In this document: piece after piece, positions 1-7,386 of the stretch | Layout: the number at the start of each line of letters is the position of its first letter | Numbering within the stretch: the stretch's first letter is position 1 | NCBI GenBank assembly: GCA_946008205.1 | Contig: CAMGAZ010000016.1 | Span: forward strand, 1 to 13,864 | Source of the DNA: an uncultured Clostridium sp. | GTDB taxonomy: Bacteria; Bacillota; Clostridia; TANB77; CAG-508 | Direction: 5' to 3' | DNA: 13,864 bases | Notes under the pieces: model-generated | What the model was told of the DNA's origin: nothing | What the model saw: the letters and a program-made list of their open reading frames with translations, nothing else | Database searches by the model: none | Program-made: the position numbers and the translations under genes

Positions 1-2
1 GG

Positions 3-1592
3 ATATGTGAATCGCAAGAAAGATTCATGATGCTCGTTCAACTTCCTGAGTGCGGCGGTATGTCATTAACATGGGCGGACTCCCTTCGTAAGTCTATAGC
101 CAAAAAAAATCCAGCAGCTTACATGAAGCTTCAAGAAGAATATTATAAGACCATAGAGGAAAAAGGTTTAAGTCAAAATCTTTGTCACTATGTATGGGAC
201 GTTTTGGTAGCTACGTCTAGGGGGTATGGCTTTAACCTTTCGCATACTCTAGCTTATAGTATCATAGGACTACAGGAAATGAACCTATGTTTCAGATATC
301 CGATCATTTTCTGGAACTGCGCGTGTCTTATAACGGATAGTGGTGCGGCAAAAGAAAATGAAAGTGCAGACTATAATAAAATAGCTATCGCAATAGGAAA
401 GATGAAAAAGAATGGTATTAAAATCATTCCGCCAGATGTTAACAAGTCAGAAGCCATATTCGCGCCAGACGTAGATAATAATTGTATATATTATGGTTTT
501 AAAAGTTTGGTTAGTGTTGGTGACGATGTTATCTCACAGATTATAAGTAATCGACCTTTTGTATCTGTACCAGATTTTTTAAATAGAGTTAAATTAAAAA
601 AACCAGCAGTGTTATCATTAATAAAGAGTGGCGCTTTTGATAGTTTAGAACCTAATAGAATGGAATTAATGGGTTGGTATATTTGGCGTACTTGTGATAA
701 AAAGAAACGTTTAACTTTACAGAATATGCGCAAGCTTATTCTCGAAGACCTCGTTCCAAGTAACCTTAACCATGAGCGCGCGGTTTTTGAATTTAATAGA
801 TATTTAAAGGCTGTTTGTAAGTTTGATGCAGAAAATTATAAATTAGACGAAAGAGCTTTATCTTTTATCGAGAATAACTATCTTGACTTGTTTTCTATTG
901 TAAATTATGATAAAATATTAAATATAAAGCAATGGGATAAAATTTATCAAAAAGAAATGGATGGATTAAGAGATTGGTTAAAAGAAGAAGGCGAAGAAAT
1001 ATTATTTAAATTAAATGAAAAGATATTTAAAGAAGATTGGGATAAATATATAAAACGTCCTAACTATAGTTCTTGGGAAATGGAAAGCACTTGTTTATAT
1101 TTCCATGAACATGAGTTAAAGAATATAAATAATGGTAAATATGGTTTACGAGATTTTGAAACTCTTCCAGTAGAACCGCGCATAGCAAAATCCTTTGAGA
1201 AGGGCGGTAGAACAATTAATATGTTTGAATTAAGTAAAATTATAGGAACTGTTATTGCAAAAGATAAAAACAAAAACATTATATCTTTATTAACTCGCGG
1301 CGGAACTGTTGTGACAATTAAGTTTCCAAAAGCTTATTATAGTATATATGACAAACAAATTTCAATTATGGGCGAAGATGGTAAAAAGAAAGTAATCGAA
1401 AAGTCTTGGTTTACAAAAGGAAATATGTTAGTTATTAACGGTATGAGAAGAGGTGATAATGACTTCGTAGCTAAGAAATATGCTAGTCAAGGTGGACATA
1501 CTTTGTATAGAGTATCAGAAATAGATGATTTTGGTAATATAATGATAACAAGTGAACGTGCAAGAGGAATAGAAGAAGAAGGTGAGGAATAA
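3..1592 (+). CDS. dnaE: DNA polymerase III alpha subunit, DnaE type, C-terminal part (5' end outside window)
   Basis: Replicative DNA polymerase of the bacterial C family, here phage-encoded. The frame is open from base 3, so the gene begins upstream; the first Met (base 27) lies inside the domain and is not the start. Visible DnaE hallmarks in order are a SQERFM segment (YQEQVM-like), an ADSLRKSIAKK segment (ADxLRRAxGKK-like), GYGFNLSHTLAYS followed by YPIIFW, the KIIPPDVNKSE motif, and a helix-hairpin-helix-like stretch ending in LIKSGAFDSL. These belong to the distal palm/fingers and C-terminal DNA-binding parts. Near the C-terminus, IIGTVIAKDKNKN followed by a beta-rich stretch looks like the OB fold. 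The PHP domain and catalytic aspartates would lie upstream and cannot be checked. The stop TAA overlaps the next ATG (TAATG), suggesting translational coupling. Family call is firm; the symbol is by family. Confidence 0.93.
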   Translation: MCESQERFMMLVQLPECGGMSLTWADSLRKSIAKKNPAAYMKLQEEYYKTIEEKGLSQNLCHYVWDVLVATSRGYGFNLSHTLAYSIIGLQEMNLCFRYPIIFWNCACLITDSGAAKENESADYNKIAIAIGKMKKNGIKIIPPDVNKSEAIFAPDVDNNCIYYGFKSLVSVGDDVISQIISNRPFVSVPDFLNRVKLKKPAVLSLIKSGAFDSLEPNRMELMGWYIWRTCDKKKRLTLQNMRKLILEDLVPSNLNHERAVFEFNRYLKAVCKFDAENYKLDERALSFIENNYLDLFSIVNYDKILNIKQWDKIYQKEMDGLRDWLKEEGEEILFKLNEKIFKEDWDKYIKRPNYSSWEMESTCLYFHEHELKNINNGKYGLRDFETLPVEPRIAKSFEKGGRTINMFELSKIIGTVIAKDKNKNIISLLTRGGTVVTIKFPKAYYSIYDKQISIMGEDGKKKVIEKSWFTKGNMLVINGMRRGDNDFVAKKYASQGGHTLYRVSEIDDFGNIMITSERARGIEEEGEE

Positions 1593-1957
1593 TGAAGATA
1601 CAAAGACAATCCACTTTATGGACAGATGATAGTATTAACTATTATCAGTCACTTTATGGCGGTCGCAGCAAGCCTAAGCCCGCAAGGGTATCAATAATTT
1701 TTTCAAGGAATTTTGATTTGATAAGAGATTTATTTATAAGAAATGATGTAACATTATACAGTGAAAAAGAAGATTTTCCTTATTTAGGTTATGCAAAAGG
1801 AAATAAAGTATGGATATGCGCGCCGCAGCTTAAAGACCGAAGGGAGTATGAGACGTTAGATAAGGTCTACGTCGACACAAATACTATCCTTCCGCCCGAA
1901 TTCACCAGATATATGGGGTTTATGTGCAGCCGCGCGAACGAGGTAATTTTCATATGA
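1592..1957 (+). CDS. unknown protein between polymerase and guanylate kinase
   Basis: A 121-aa protein I do not recognise. Its ATG (1592) shares a base with the polymerase stop, and GGTGAGG at 1581-1587 is a plausible ribosome binding site. Its TGA stop overlaps the ATG of the kinase gene (ATGA). It has no signal peptide or membrane segment, and its mixed charged and aromatic composition suggests a small soluble domain. The last ~45 codons use clearly GC-richer codons (GCG, CGC, GTC, CCG) than the first two thirds. The double overlap makes a real gene very likely. Position suggests a replication or nucleotide-metabolism accessory role, but that is only guilt by association. Confidence 0.75.
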   Translation: MKIQRQSTLWTDDSINYYQSLYGGRSKPKPARVSIIFSRNFDLIRDLFIRNDVTLYSEKEDFPYLGYAKGNKVWICAPQLKDRREYETLDKVYVDTNTILPPEFTRYMGFMCSRANEVIFI

Positions 1958-2529
1958 AAAAGAAACTTGTGTGTATTATTGGTCCAAGCGCCTGTGGTAA
2001 AGATACTATTTATCAAAAAGTTCTAAAGAAATCTTCTATCTGTTCACCTGTTGTAAGATATACAACAAGACCAAAAAGAGATTATGAAATAGAAGGCAAA
2101 GATTATTATTTCATAAATAATGAAGAATTTACTGAAAAAGTTTTAAATTGTGAGATGGCAGAAGCCGCAGAATTTAATAACTGGTTTTATGGAACTGGCA
2201 AAGACGTTTTAAAAGATGATTTAGTCAATATTATGACTTGTGACTTTAATGCCGCTGAAGCGCTTTGTAGTGACTCTGACTTATTCACTATTGTAATATA
2301 TGTTGAAGCTACTCCAAAGGAAAGACTACTGCGCGCGTTAAATAGAGAAAAAGACCCAGATGTTGATGAAATTGTTCGCCGTTTTATAGATGACGAAAGA
2401 AAATATAGCAAAGATAATATGCTTGCTTTGCCTTATTATTCAATTAAAAATAATAGTAAAACACAGTTGAAATCAGCTGTAGGTGAAGTATGTAGCTATA
2501 TTAATAATTTTTATAATAAAGAAATATAA
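1954..2529 (+). CDS. gmk: guanylate kinase
   Basis: Phosphorylates (d)GMP to (d)GDP with ATP, feeding the phage nucleotide pool. The 191-aa product has a P-loop GPSACGKDT at residues 10-18 (family form GPSGxGKxT) and the GMP-binding segment RYTTRPKRDYEIEGKDYYF (residues 35-53), matching the STTRxPRxGExxGxDYxF signature. An EAAEFNNWFYGTG segment follows, equivalent to the conserved AExxGxxYGT. The length fits the family. I chose ATG 1954 rather than the in-frame ATG at 1924 because GAGGT at 1940-1944 sits 9 nt upstream, the upstream option adds a non-family leader, and 1954 gives a standard ATGA overlap with the preceding stop. The P-loop has Ala-Cys where Gly-Val/Ser-Gly is usual, and Asp where Gly/Ser is usual before Thr. 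Confidence 0.92.
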   Translation: MKKKLVCIIGPSACGKDTIYQKVLKKSSICSPVVRYTTRPKRDYEIEGKDYYFINNEEFTEKVLNCEMAEAAEFNNWFYGTGKDVLKDDLVNIMTCDFNAAEALCSDSDLFTIVIYVEATPKERLLRALNREKDPDVDEIVRRFIDDERKYSKDNMLALPYYSIKNNSKTQLKSAVGEVCSYINNFYNKEI

Positions 2530-2539
2530 GAGGTTTTGA

Positions 2540-3364
2540 ATGACTGAATATACAGGCTTTAAAGATATAGTTTTAACTAATCCTAATGACATTAATGCAC
2601 TTTATGACCCAAAGACCAACGAAACTTTTGGTTGTCTTGAGAATGAATATTTAATCGCAAGAGATGAAAAAGAAGAAGTCATTGATTTATTTAAGTGCAA
2701 AGATGGGCGGCTCGCGCAGGTCCCGTATAAAGCGATTGAATCTAAGTTCGCGGGGAAAATCAAACCGCGCAATATTCAGCAAAAATTAGGAATTGATATG
2801 CTATATGATACAACTATTAAAATTCTGACCGGTAAATTCGGTACTGGCAAGGATTTATTAATGAGTTCAGCTGCCATAGATTTAATTGAAAAAGGCTATT
2901 TTGATAAACTTGTTTATGTTAGAAATAATATAGAGGTTAAAAACTCTAAACCGATAGGTCATTTACCGGGTTCATCAAATGAAAAACTTCTGCCTTTTGC
3001 GATGTGTCTTGCTGACCATGTAGGTGGAGTTGATGGACTTAGTTATATGATAGAAAAAGGAGTTGTTGAAGTAGTTCATTTAGGCTTTATAAGAGGTAGA
3101 GATATTAAGAATTCTATTATTCTTTGTTCTGAGGCAGAGAACTTGACGAAAGAGCATATTCAGCTTCTCATAGGGCGCGTGGGTGAAGGTTCCAATCTCT
3201 GGATTAATGGAGACTTTAAGCAGACCGATTTAGCTATATTCGAGCGCAATAATGGTCTTATGATTGCGATTGATAGGCTTAAAGGACATCCGCGCTTTGG
3301 ATATGTAAAACTTCTTAAAACAGAAAGAAGTGAAACTGCGGCAATGGCAGACTTACTTGATTAG
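2540..3364 (+). CDS. phoH: PhoH-like P-loop ATPase
   Basis: A 274-aa PhoH-family ATPase. The family is common in phages, is related to superfamily I helicases and is linked to RNA metabolism, but its role in phages is not settled. Walker A GKFGTGKD is at residues 98-105. The middle part has the family signature FIRGRDIKNSIILCSEAENL followed by GRVGEGS and NGDFKQTD, matching the PhoH pattern RGRTLxxxxIIxDEAQNxT then GD.xQxD. The Walker B aspartate is missing: the DEAQ motif reads SEAE (Ser197-Glu198). The ~95 N-terminal residues are not part of the minimal PhoH domain and I do not recognise them. A ribosome binding site AAGAGG (2528-2533) overlaps the gmk stop. The gene ends in TAG, which lies within the next gene's ribosome binding site. 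Confidence 0.88.
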   Translation: MTEYTGFKDIVLTNPNDINALYDPKTNETFGCLENEYLIARDEKEEVIDLFKCKDGRLAQVPYKAIESKFAGKIKPRNIQQKLGIDMLYDTTIKILTGKFGTGKDLLMSSAAIDLIEKGYFDKLVYVRNNIEVKNSKPIGHLPGSSNEKLLPFAMCLADHVGGVDGLSYMIEKGVVEVVHLGFIRGRDIKNSIILCSEAENLTKEHIQLLIGRVGEGSNLWINGDFKQTDLAIFERNNGLMIAIDRLKGHPRFGYVKLLKTERSETAAMADLLD

Positions 3365-3368
3365 GAGG
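3363..3368 (+). promoter_or_regulatory. strong ribosome binding site of nrdD
   Basis: AGGAGG, a perfect anti-16S core, overlaps the phoH TAG stop and lies 7 nt before the nrdD ATG at 3376. It fixes the start and suggests termination-reinitiation coupling between phoH and nrdD. Confidence 0.8.
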
Positions 3369-3375
3369 TATTTTA

Positions 3376-4932
3376 ATGAAAGTTATTAAAAGAAATGGTA
3401 GTAAGGTTGATTTTGATAAAAACAAAATTTTAAAGGCTATTAATAAAGCTTTTATAGAAGTTGATGGCAAATTATATGAAAATGAAACAGCAATGGATAT
3501 TGCTGATGACATAGAAAAGATTGCGCGTTCAGTAGATTCTCTTTCTATCGAAGAGATACAGAATTTAGTTGAAACTTATTTAATGGATTCTGAGAGAACT
3601 GATGTAGCTCGTGCGTATATTAGATATAGATATAAAAGAGAACAGGATAGAGCCACGAATAACGATTTAGAAAATCGTTATCAGCGCTTACATAAATTAA
3701 TTACTGGACAGGATGAAGAAAGCAATAAAGAAAATAGTAATAAAGATACAAGAATTATTCCTACCATGAGAGATTATATTGCAGGATTTACTTGTAGAGA
3801 ATTGGCAGAAAAAGTTATTCTTCCTAAAGACATTGTAGAAGCGCATGAAGCAGGTATTATACATTACCACGATACTGACTATTCTCCTGTTATGCCTATG
3901 CCAAACTGTTTTTCAAAAGAAACTAAATTTGTTACACAGTTTGGTTTAAAATCTTTTAAAGATTTTAATGAGAATGATGAAATTCAAGTTTTAACTCCAT
4001 CAGGCAATTTTAAAAAGGCTGTTGTAAAGAAATATGGTAAACAGAATTTAAATAAAGTTATTTTTAAAAAAGGTAATTCTAAACCCGTAGAAGTTTTTGT
4101 TACTGGGAATCATAGGTGGTTTTTAAATTCTGGAAAAGTTACAACGAAATTAAAAATCGGAGATAAATTAATAGGAATAAAATTACCACAAGAACATTCT
4201 CTTAAAGAATTAGAACAAATGAGTATAGAAAAAAGTCTTTATTGGTGTAAAGGCTTTTTATATGGAGACGGTTCAAAATGGAGTAAAAATGGAAGCCGAA
4301 TTAGATTATGCGGAAAAAAGGATTGTTTTAAAAACATCTTTTTATTAAATGGCTTTCATGTTTCTTCTATAGTTGAAGGAGATGTTATTCTGGTCAATGC
4401 AAATTGTTCTAAAGAGGCTCCTTGTGATTCTTGGACTACAGAACAAATTTCACTTTTTATAGAAGGATGGTTAGCTGCAGATGGTAGTTATCGTAATAAT
4501 GTAAAAACTGCTAAAAGTATTATTACAATAGGCAAAAAAGAAGATATAGATATTTTTAAAACTTATGCTAGTGTTGGGAATTATCATATTATAAGTGAAG
4601 ATGACTTAACAGGGCAAAAAACAAATTATGGCATAAGAAAAACGAGTAAAACTTTTCGACTTTATACTTCCAATCATTTTAAATGGAAAGTACAGTCTAT
4701 TGAAGAAAATGTAAAAGAAGAGGAAGTATGGTGTTTAGAAGTTGAAGATGAACATGCTTTTGTACTTGAACATGGAATACCAACTGGAAACTGTTGCTTG
4801 ATAAATCTTGAGGATATGCTTCAGAATGGTACAGTTATCTCTGGAGTGCAGATACATAAACCTCACTCTTTTAGAACCGCTTGTACTATTGCAACTCAGA
4901 TTATTACTCAGGTAGCTAGTTCACAGTACGGT
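3376..4932 (+). CDS. nrdD: anaerobic ribonucleoside-triphosphate reductase, exon 1 (contains in-frame intein)
   Basis: First exon of class III ribonucleotide reductase, which reduces NTPs to dNTPs without oxygen using a glycyl radical. Residues 1-~90 form an ATP-cone allosteric domain (starts MKVIKRNGSKVDFDKNKI). The catalytic core begins with IIPTMRDYIAGFTCRELAEK and HYHDTDYSPVMPMPN (N177). There the reading frame enters the intein (3907-4791) and resumes with CCLINLEDMLQNG and ends QVASSQYG. The exon ends at GGT (4930-4932), where the group I intron begins. Unspliced translation would stop at TAA 4939-4941, so the apparent C-terminus 'IR' is intron sequence. It continues in the exon at 5944. 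The spliced and intein-free protein is 704 codons, close to the ~710 of the E. coli enzyme. Confidence 0.93.
3907..4791 (+). mobile_element. intein with LAGLIDADG homing endonuclease inside NrdD
   Basis: A 295-aa protein-splicing element, fused in frame. It starts with Cys1 (CFSKETKF, splicing block A) and has block B TGNHRWF at residues 66-72, containing the TxxH signature (T66, H69). It has two degenerate LAGLIDADG motifs, CKGFLYGDGS (D121) and IEGWLAADGS (D192), both keeping the catalytic acid. Block F follows (VWCLEVEDEHAFVLEHG), and the element ends in Asn295. The next residue is Cys (+1). Removing it joins ...PMPN to CCLINL, the uninterrupted NrdD motif, so the boundary is certain to the codon. 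The penultimate residue is Gly (G294), not the usual His. At 295 aa it is small for an endonuclease-bearing intein. It has AT-rich codon use and no GCGC word, unlike the surrounding exons. Confidence 0.93.
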
Positions 4933-5099
4933 ATTAGATAATTTCTGCCGTAGTAAAATCTCTCTAATTGCTGGGAACCCCTTAGAGCTATAGATGCTAC
5001 AACGTAAAGGAAACTTAGGCGTGAGATGCTATAAAAAATTCTATGGATTGGGCAATCAGCAGCGAAGCTTACTCTCTTTAAAAGATTTTTAAGAATTTT

Positions 5100-5105
5100 A
5101 AGGAG
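5100..5105 (+). promoter_or_regulatory. ribosome binding site of the intron endonuclease
   Basis: AAGGAG lies 8 nt before the ATG at 5114, inside the intron. It shows that the intron ORF has its own translation start and is not made as a fusion to exon 1, whose frame stops at 4941. Confidence 0.75.
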
Positions 5106-5113
5106 AAAACAAT

Positions 5114-5821
5114 ATGGAAAAAAATATTATTTTAAATGGCGAAAAAACAAATTTTTGGTTAGAGGATACTGGACGATTAAGAAATGTTAGAACAGGAAGA
5201 TGGTTAAAAGGAGGAGTAAATAAGGGTTATCATTTTTATAATCTTCATTTTAGAGGAAAAAAATAAATTTTATACACGCATCGTGCAGTAGCAGAATATT
5301 TTATTGACAACCAAGATAATCTTACTATTGTTCATCATAAAGATGGTAATAAATTAAACAATATTTATACAAATTTAGAGTGGATTAGTGTAAAAGACCA
5401 TAATCAAATAATTTCTGAACAGAAAAAACAAAATAATACTACTTCTAAAGGAAAAACTCGTCAAAAAATAGACTTAAATGAATTACCAGAAATGGCTCAA
5501 TTTAGAAACTCTCCATATTATTTGACTAAAGATGGTAGAGTTATAAATGTTAGTAAAAAATGTGAATTACGTTTAGAAAAAAGTGGAAATTATTTACGCT
5601 TTACGGGATGTTATAATTTGAATGGAAAGCATTTTTTAGTACATCGAGCTGTTTGGGAAGCATTTAATGGTCCAATACCCGAAGGTTGCGATATAGATCA
5701 TATAGATGGCAATCCTAAAAACAATAGTTTAGAAAATTTACAGGCTATAACTCATAGTGAAAATATAAAAAAGAGAAATATAGATTATAGCTATGCAGCC
5801 AATAATTTTTATAGAGGATAA
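5114..5821 (+). CDS. intron-encoded homing endonuclease with two HNH domains, interrupted by an in-frame TAA
   Basis: The frame from ATG 5114 to TAA 5819-5821 has 235 sense positions but carries a TAA at codon 51 (5264-5266). Homology-like sequence runs straight through it: 'FRGKK' before and 'ILYTHRAVAEYF' after form one NUMOD4/HNH-type segment. The protein is a tandem duplication. Copy 1 has VHHKDGNKLNN then TNLEWIS; copy 2 (from about residue 127) has HRAVWEAFNG, DIDHIDGNPKNN (H196, N200) then LENLQAITHSEN (H214). HNH enzymes of this kind cut intronless alleles and drive intron homing. If the TAA is a true stop, only a 50-aa peptide starts from the good ribosome binding site. The second HNH could still be made from an internal ATG at 5492, but no convincing ribosome binding site precedes it. 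Confidence 0.8.
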
Positions 5822-5943
5822 TTTTAATAGATATTAAAGAGAGTAAGAACGTTCATCGACTATTTATGTAGCGAAAGCGAAACGGGAGACGTTGAAAAAC
5901 GAAGATATAGTCAGGCTCATTTTGAAAAATATGAGGAAAAAAG

Positions 5944-7386
5944 GGAAATACTATCACACTCGCACATCTAGCTCCTTTCATAGATGTATCTAGACAGGAG
6001 ATAAAAAGAAAACATCCAGATTTTACAGCCGAACAGGTAGAATCCTTAGTAAAAGAAGAAATTAGAGATGGCGTCCAGACCATCCAGTATCAGCTTATTA
6101 CCATGAGCACAACTAACGGACAGGCGCCTTTTACTTCGGTTTTTATGTGGATCAATGAGGTTCAAGATGAAGTTACTAAAAAAGATTTAGGAGTTTTAAT
6201 CTAAGAGATTCTTAAACCAAGAAATGAAGGAGTTCCAAATGAAAAAGGCGCACCTATAACAATTGCTTTTCCTAAATTACTTTATTGTCTTGATGATAAT
6301 AATATCAAAGAAGGAACTGAATATTGGTATCTTACAAAACTCGCGGCTGAGTGTAGTGCAAAGCGCTTGGTGCCAGATTATATATCTGCGAAGAAGATGC
6401 GAGAACTTAAGGGCGACGTTTACGGTTGTATGGGTTGCCGTAGTTTCCTAACTCCAGACCCAGAAGGGCATAAGTATTGGGGTCGATTCAATCAAGGTGT
6501 AGTTACCATTAATCTTCCAGATGTAGCTTTAAGCTCTGGTGGAGACATGGAAAAGTTTTGGAAGATTCTTGATGAGAGGCTTGAGTTATGTTATAGAGCT
6601 TTAATGACAAGACATAATAGTTTAAAGGGTACTATCTCAGATGTAGCGCCTATACTTTGGCAGCATGGTGCATATGCGAGATTAGCTCCAGGTGAAAAGA
6701 TAGATAAACTTTTATATAATAATTATTCTACAATTTCACTTGGATATGCAGGCTTATTTGAATGTATTAAATATATGACAGGAGAAAGTCAGCTTGAAGA
6801 TTATGGTAAAGAATTCGGTTTATCTGTCATGCAAGTTTTAAATGATGCTTGTGCTAAATGGAGAGAAGAAACTACTATAGGATTTTCAGTTTATGGTTCT
6901 CCAATAGAAAGTACAACTTATAAGTTTGCAAAAGCATTAAAGAAAAGATTTGGCATTATTAAAGGAATAACTGATAAAGATTATGTGACTAATAGTTATC
7001 ATATTACGCCGGCACAGCCTATAGATGCTTTTTCTAAATTAAAGATCGAAAGTGAGTTTCAGGAACTTAGTCCGGGTGGCGCGATTTCTTATATTGAAAC
7101 TCCAAATATGACAAAAAATATTCCGGCAATATTAGAAGTTATTAAGTACATATATGAAAATATTATGTATGCTGAAATAAATACAATGACAAGTTATTGC
7201 CATGAGTGCGGTTGTACTGATATTTATATGGGCGATGATTTAAAGTTTCATTGTCCACAGTGTGGCAATGATGATTATAATAAAATGAATGTCGCGCTCC
7301 GAATCTGCGGGTATATAAGTACAAACCCGTTCAACGAGGGTCGCGCGGCGGATATCCATGACAGAGTCGCTCACTTAGGAGATTAA
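5944..7386 (+). CDS. nrdD: anaerobic ribonucleoside-triphosphate reductase, exon 2 (with in-frame TAA at 6202)
   Basis: The rest of NrdD, 480 codons, joined to exon 1 after intron removal (starts GNTITLAHLAPF). Visible sites, numbered in the mature 704-aa protein: TMSTTNGQAPFTSVFMWI; the catalytic region GCMGCRSF with thiyl-radical cysteine C389; SPGGAISYIETPN; a zinc ribbon with C643, C646, C661 and C664; and the glycyl-radical motif RICGY with G680, 24 residues from the C-terminus as expected. Codon 87 of the exon (TAA 6202-6204, mature position 311) interrupts the well-conserved stretch 'VLI-EILKPRNEGVPNEKG', where relatives usually have Glu. The frame is otherwise intact. Exon 2 has no start codon or ribosome binding site of its own near 5944, so later Met codons are internal, not starts. 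The gene ends with TAA abutting nrdG. Confidence 0.92.
6202..6204 (+). other. in-frame ochre codon in nrdD exon 2
   Basis: TAA falls in the NrdD reading frame between ATC and GAG. The frame before (from 5944) and after (to 7386) encodes continuous, conserved NrdD sequence with no frameshift, so this is a point nonsense codon. A single base change from GAA or CAA would produce it. It could be an assembly error, a real mutation or a read-through site. Confidence 0.85.

Larger units (their letters stand above)
4933..5943 (+). ncRNA. group I self-splicing intron (IA-like) in nrdD
   Basis: A 1,011-nt intron. P1: the exon end TACGGT (4927-4932) pairs with the guide GCCGTA (4947-4952), putting the obligatory U.G wobble exactly at the 5' splice site. 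Core: P element AATTGCTGGGAA (4966-4977), Q element AATCAGCAGCGAAGC (5054-5068) with P4 TGCTG/CAGCA, R element GTTCATCGACTA (5851-5862), S element AAGATATAGTC (5902-5912), and P7 GACTA/TAGTC. P3 may be TCTCTC (4959-4964) with GGGAGA (5884-5889), and P8 is CGTT-GAAA-AACG (5890-5901). The extra hairpin GCGAAAGC between P7 and P3' resembles P7.1/P7.2 and points to subgroup IA. The endonuclease ORF lies between Q and R, in the P6 loop. The last intron base is G5943. Splicing yields QYG|GNTITLAHLAPF, the intact NrdD motif. Confidence 0.93.

Noticed and set aside
491..733. Short ORFs on the - strand across the polymerase, gmk, dut and resolvase genes
   Set aside because: Each lies wholly opposite a well-supported + strand gene, lacks a convincing ribosome binding site, and encodes low-complexity hydrophobic sequence typical of antisense frames.
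3376..4941. A 521-aa NrdD-intein protein ending at 4941
   Set aside because: The last codons and stop lie inside the group I intron. The true exon ends at 4932 by P1 pairing and by joining to GNTITLAHLAPF.
6263..6451. Short + strand ORF of 62 aa
   Set aside because: It overlaps NrdD exon 2 in another frame and has no ribosome binding site or recognisable domain.
6367..7386. A separate 339-aa gene starting at the Met codon 6367
   Set aside because: It is the C-terminal part of NrdD: the same frame encodes NrdD sequence upstream through 5944, and there is no ribosome binding site at 6367. It looks separate only because of the TAA at 6202.
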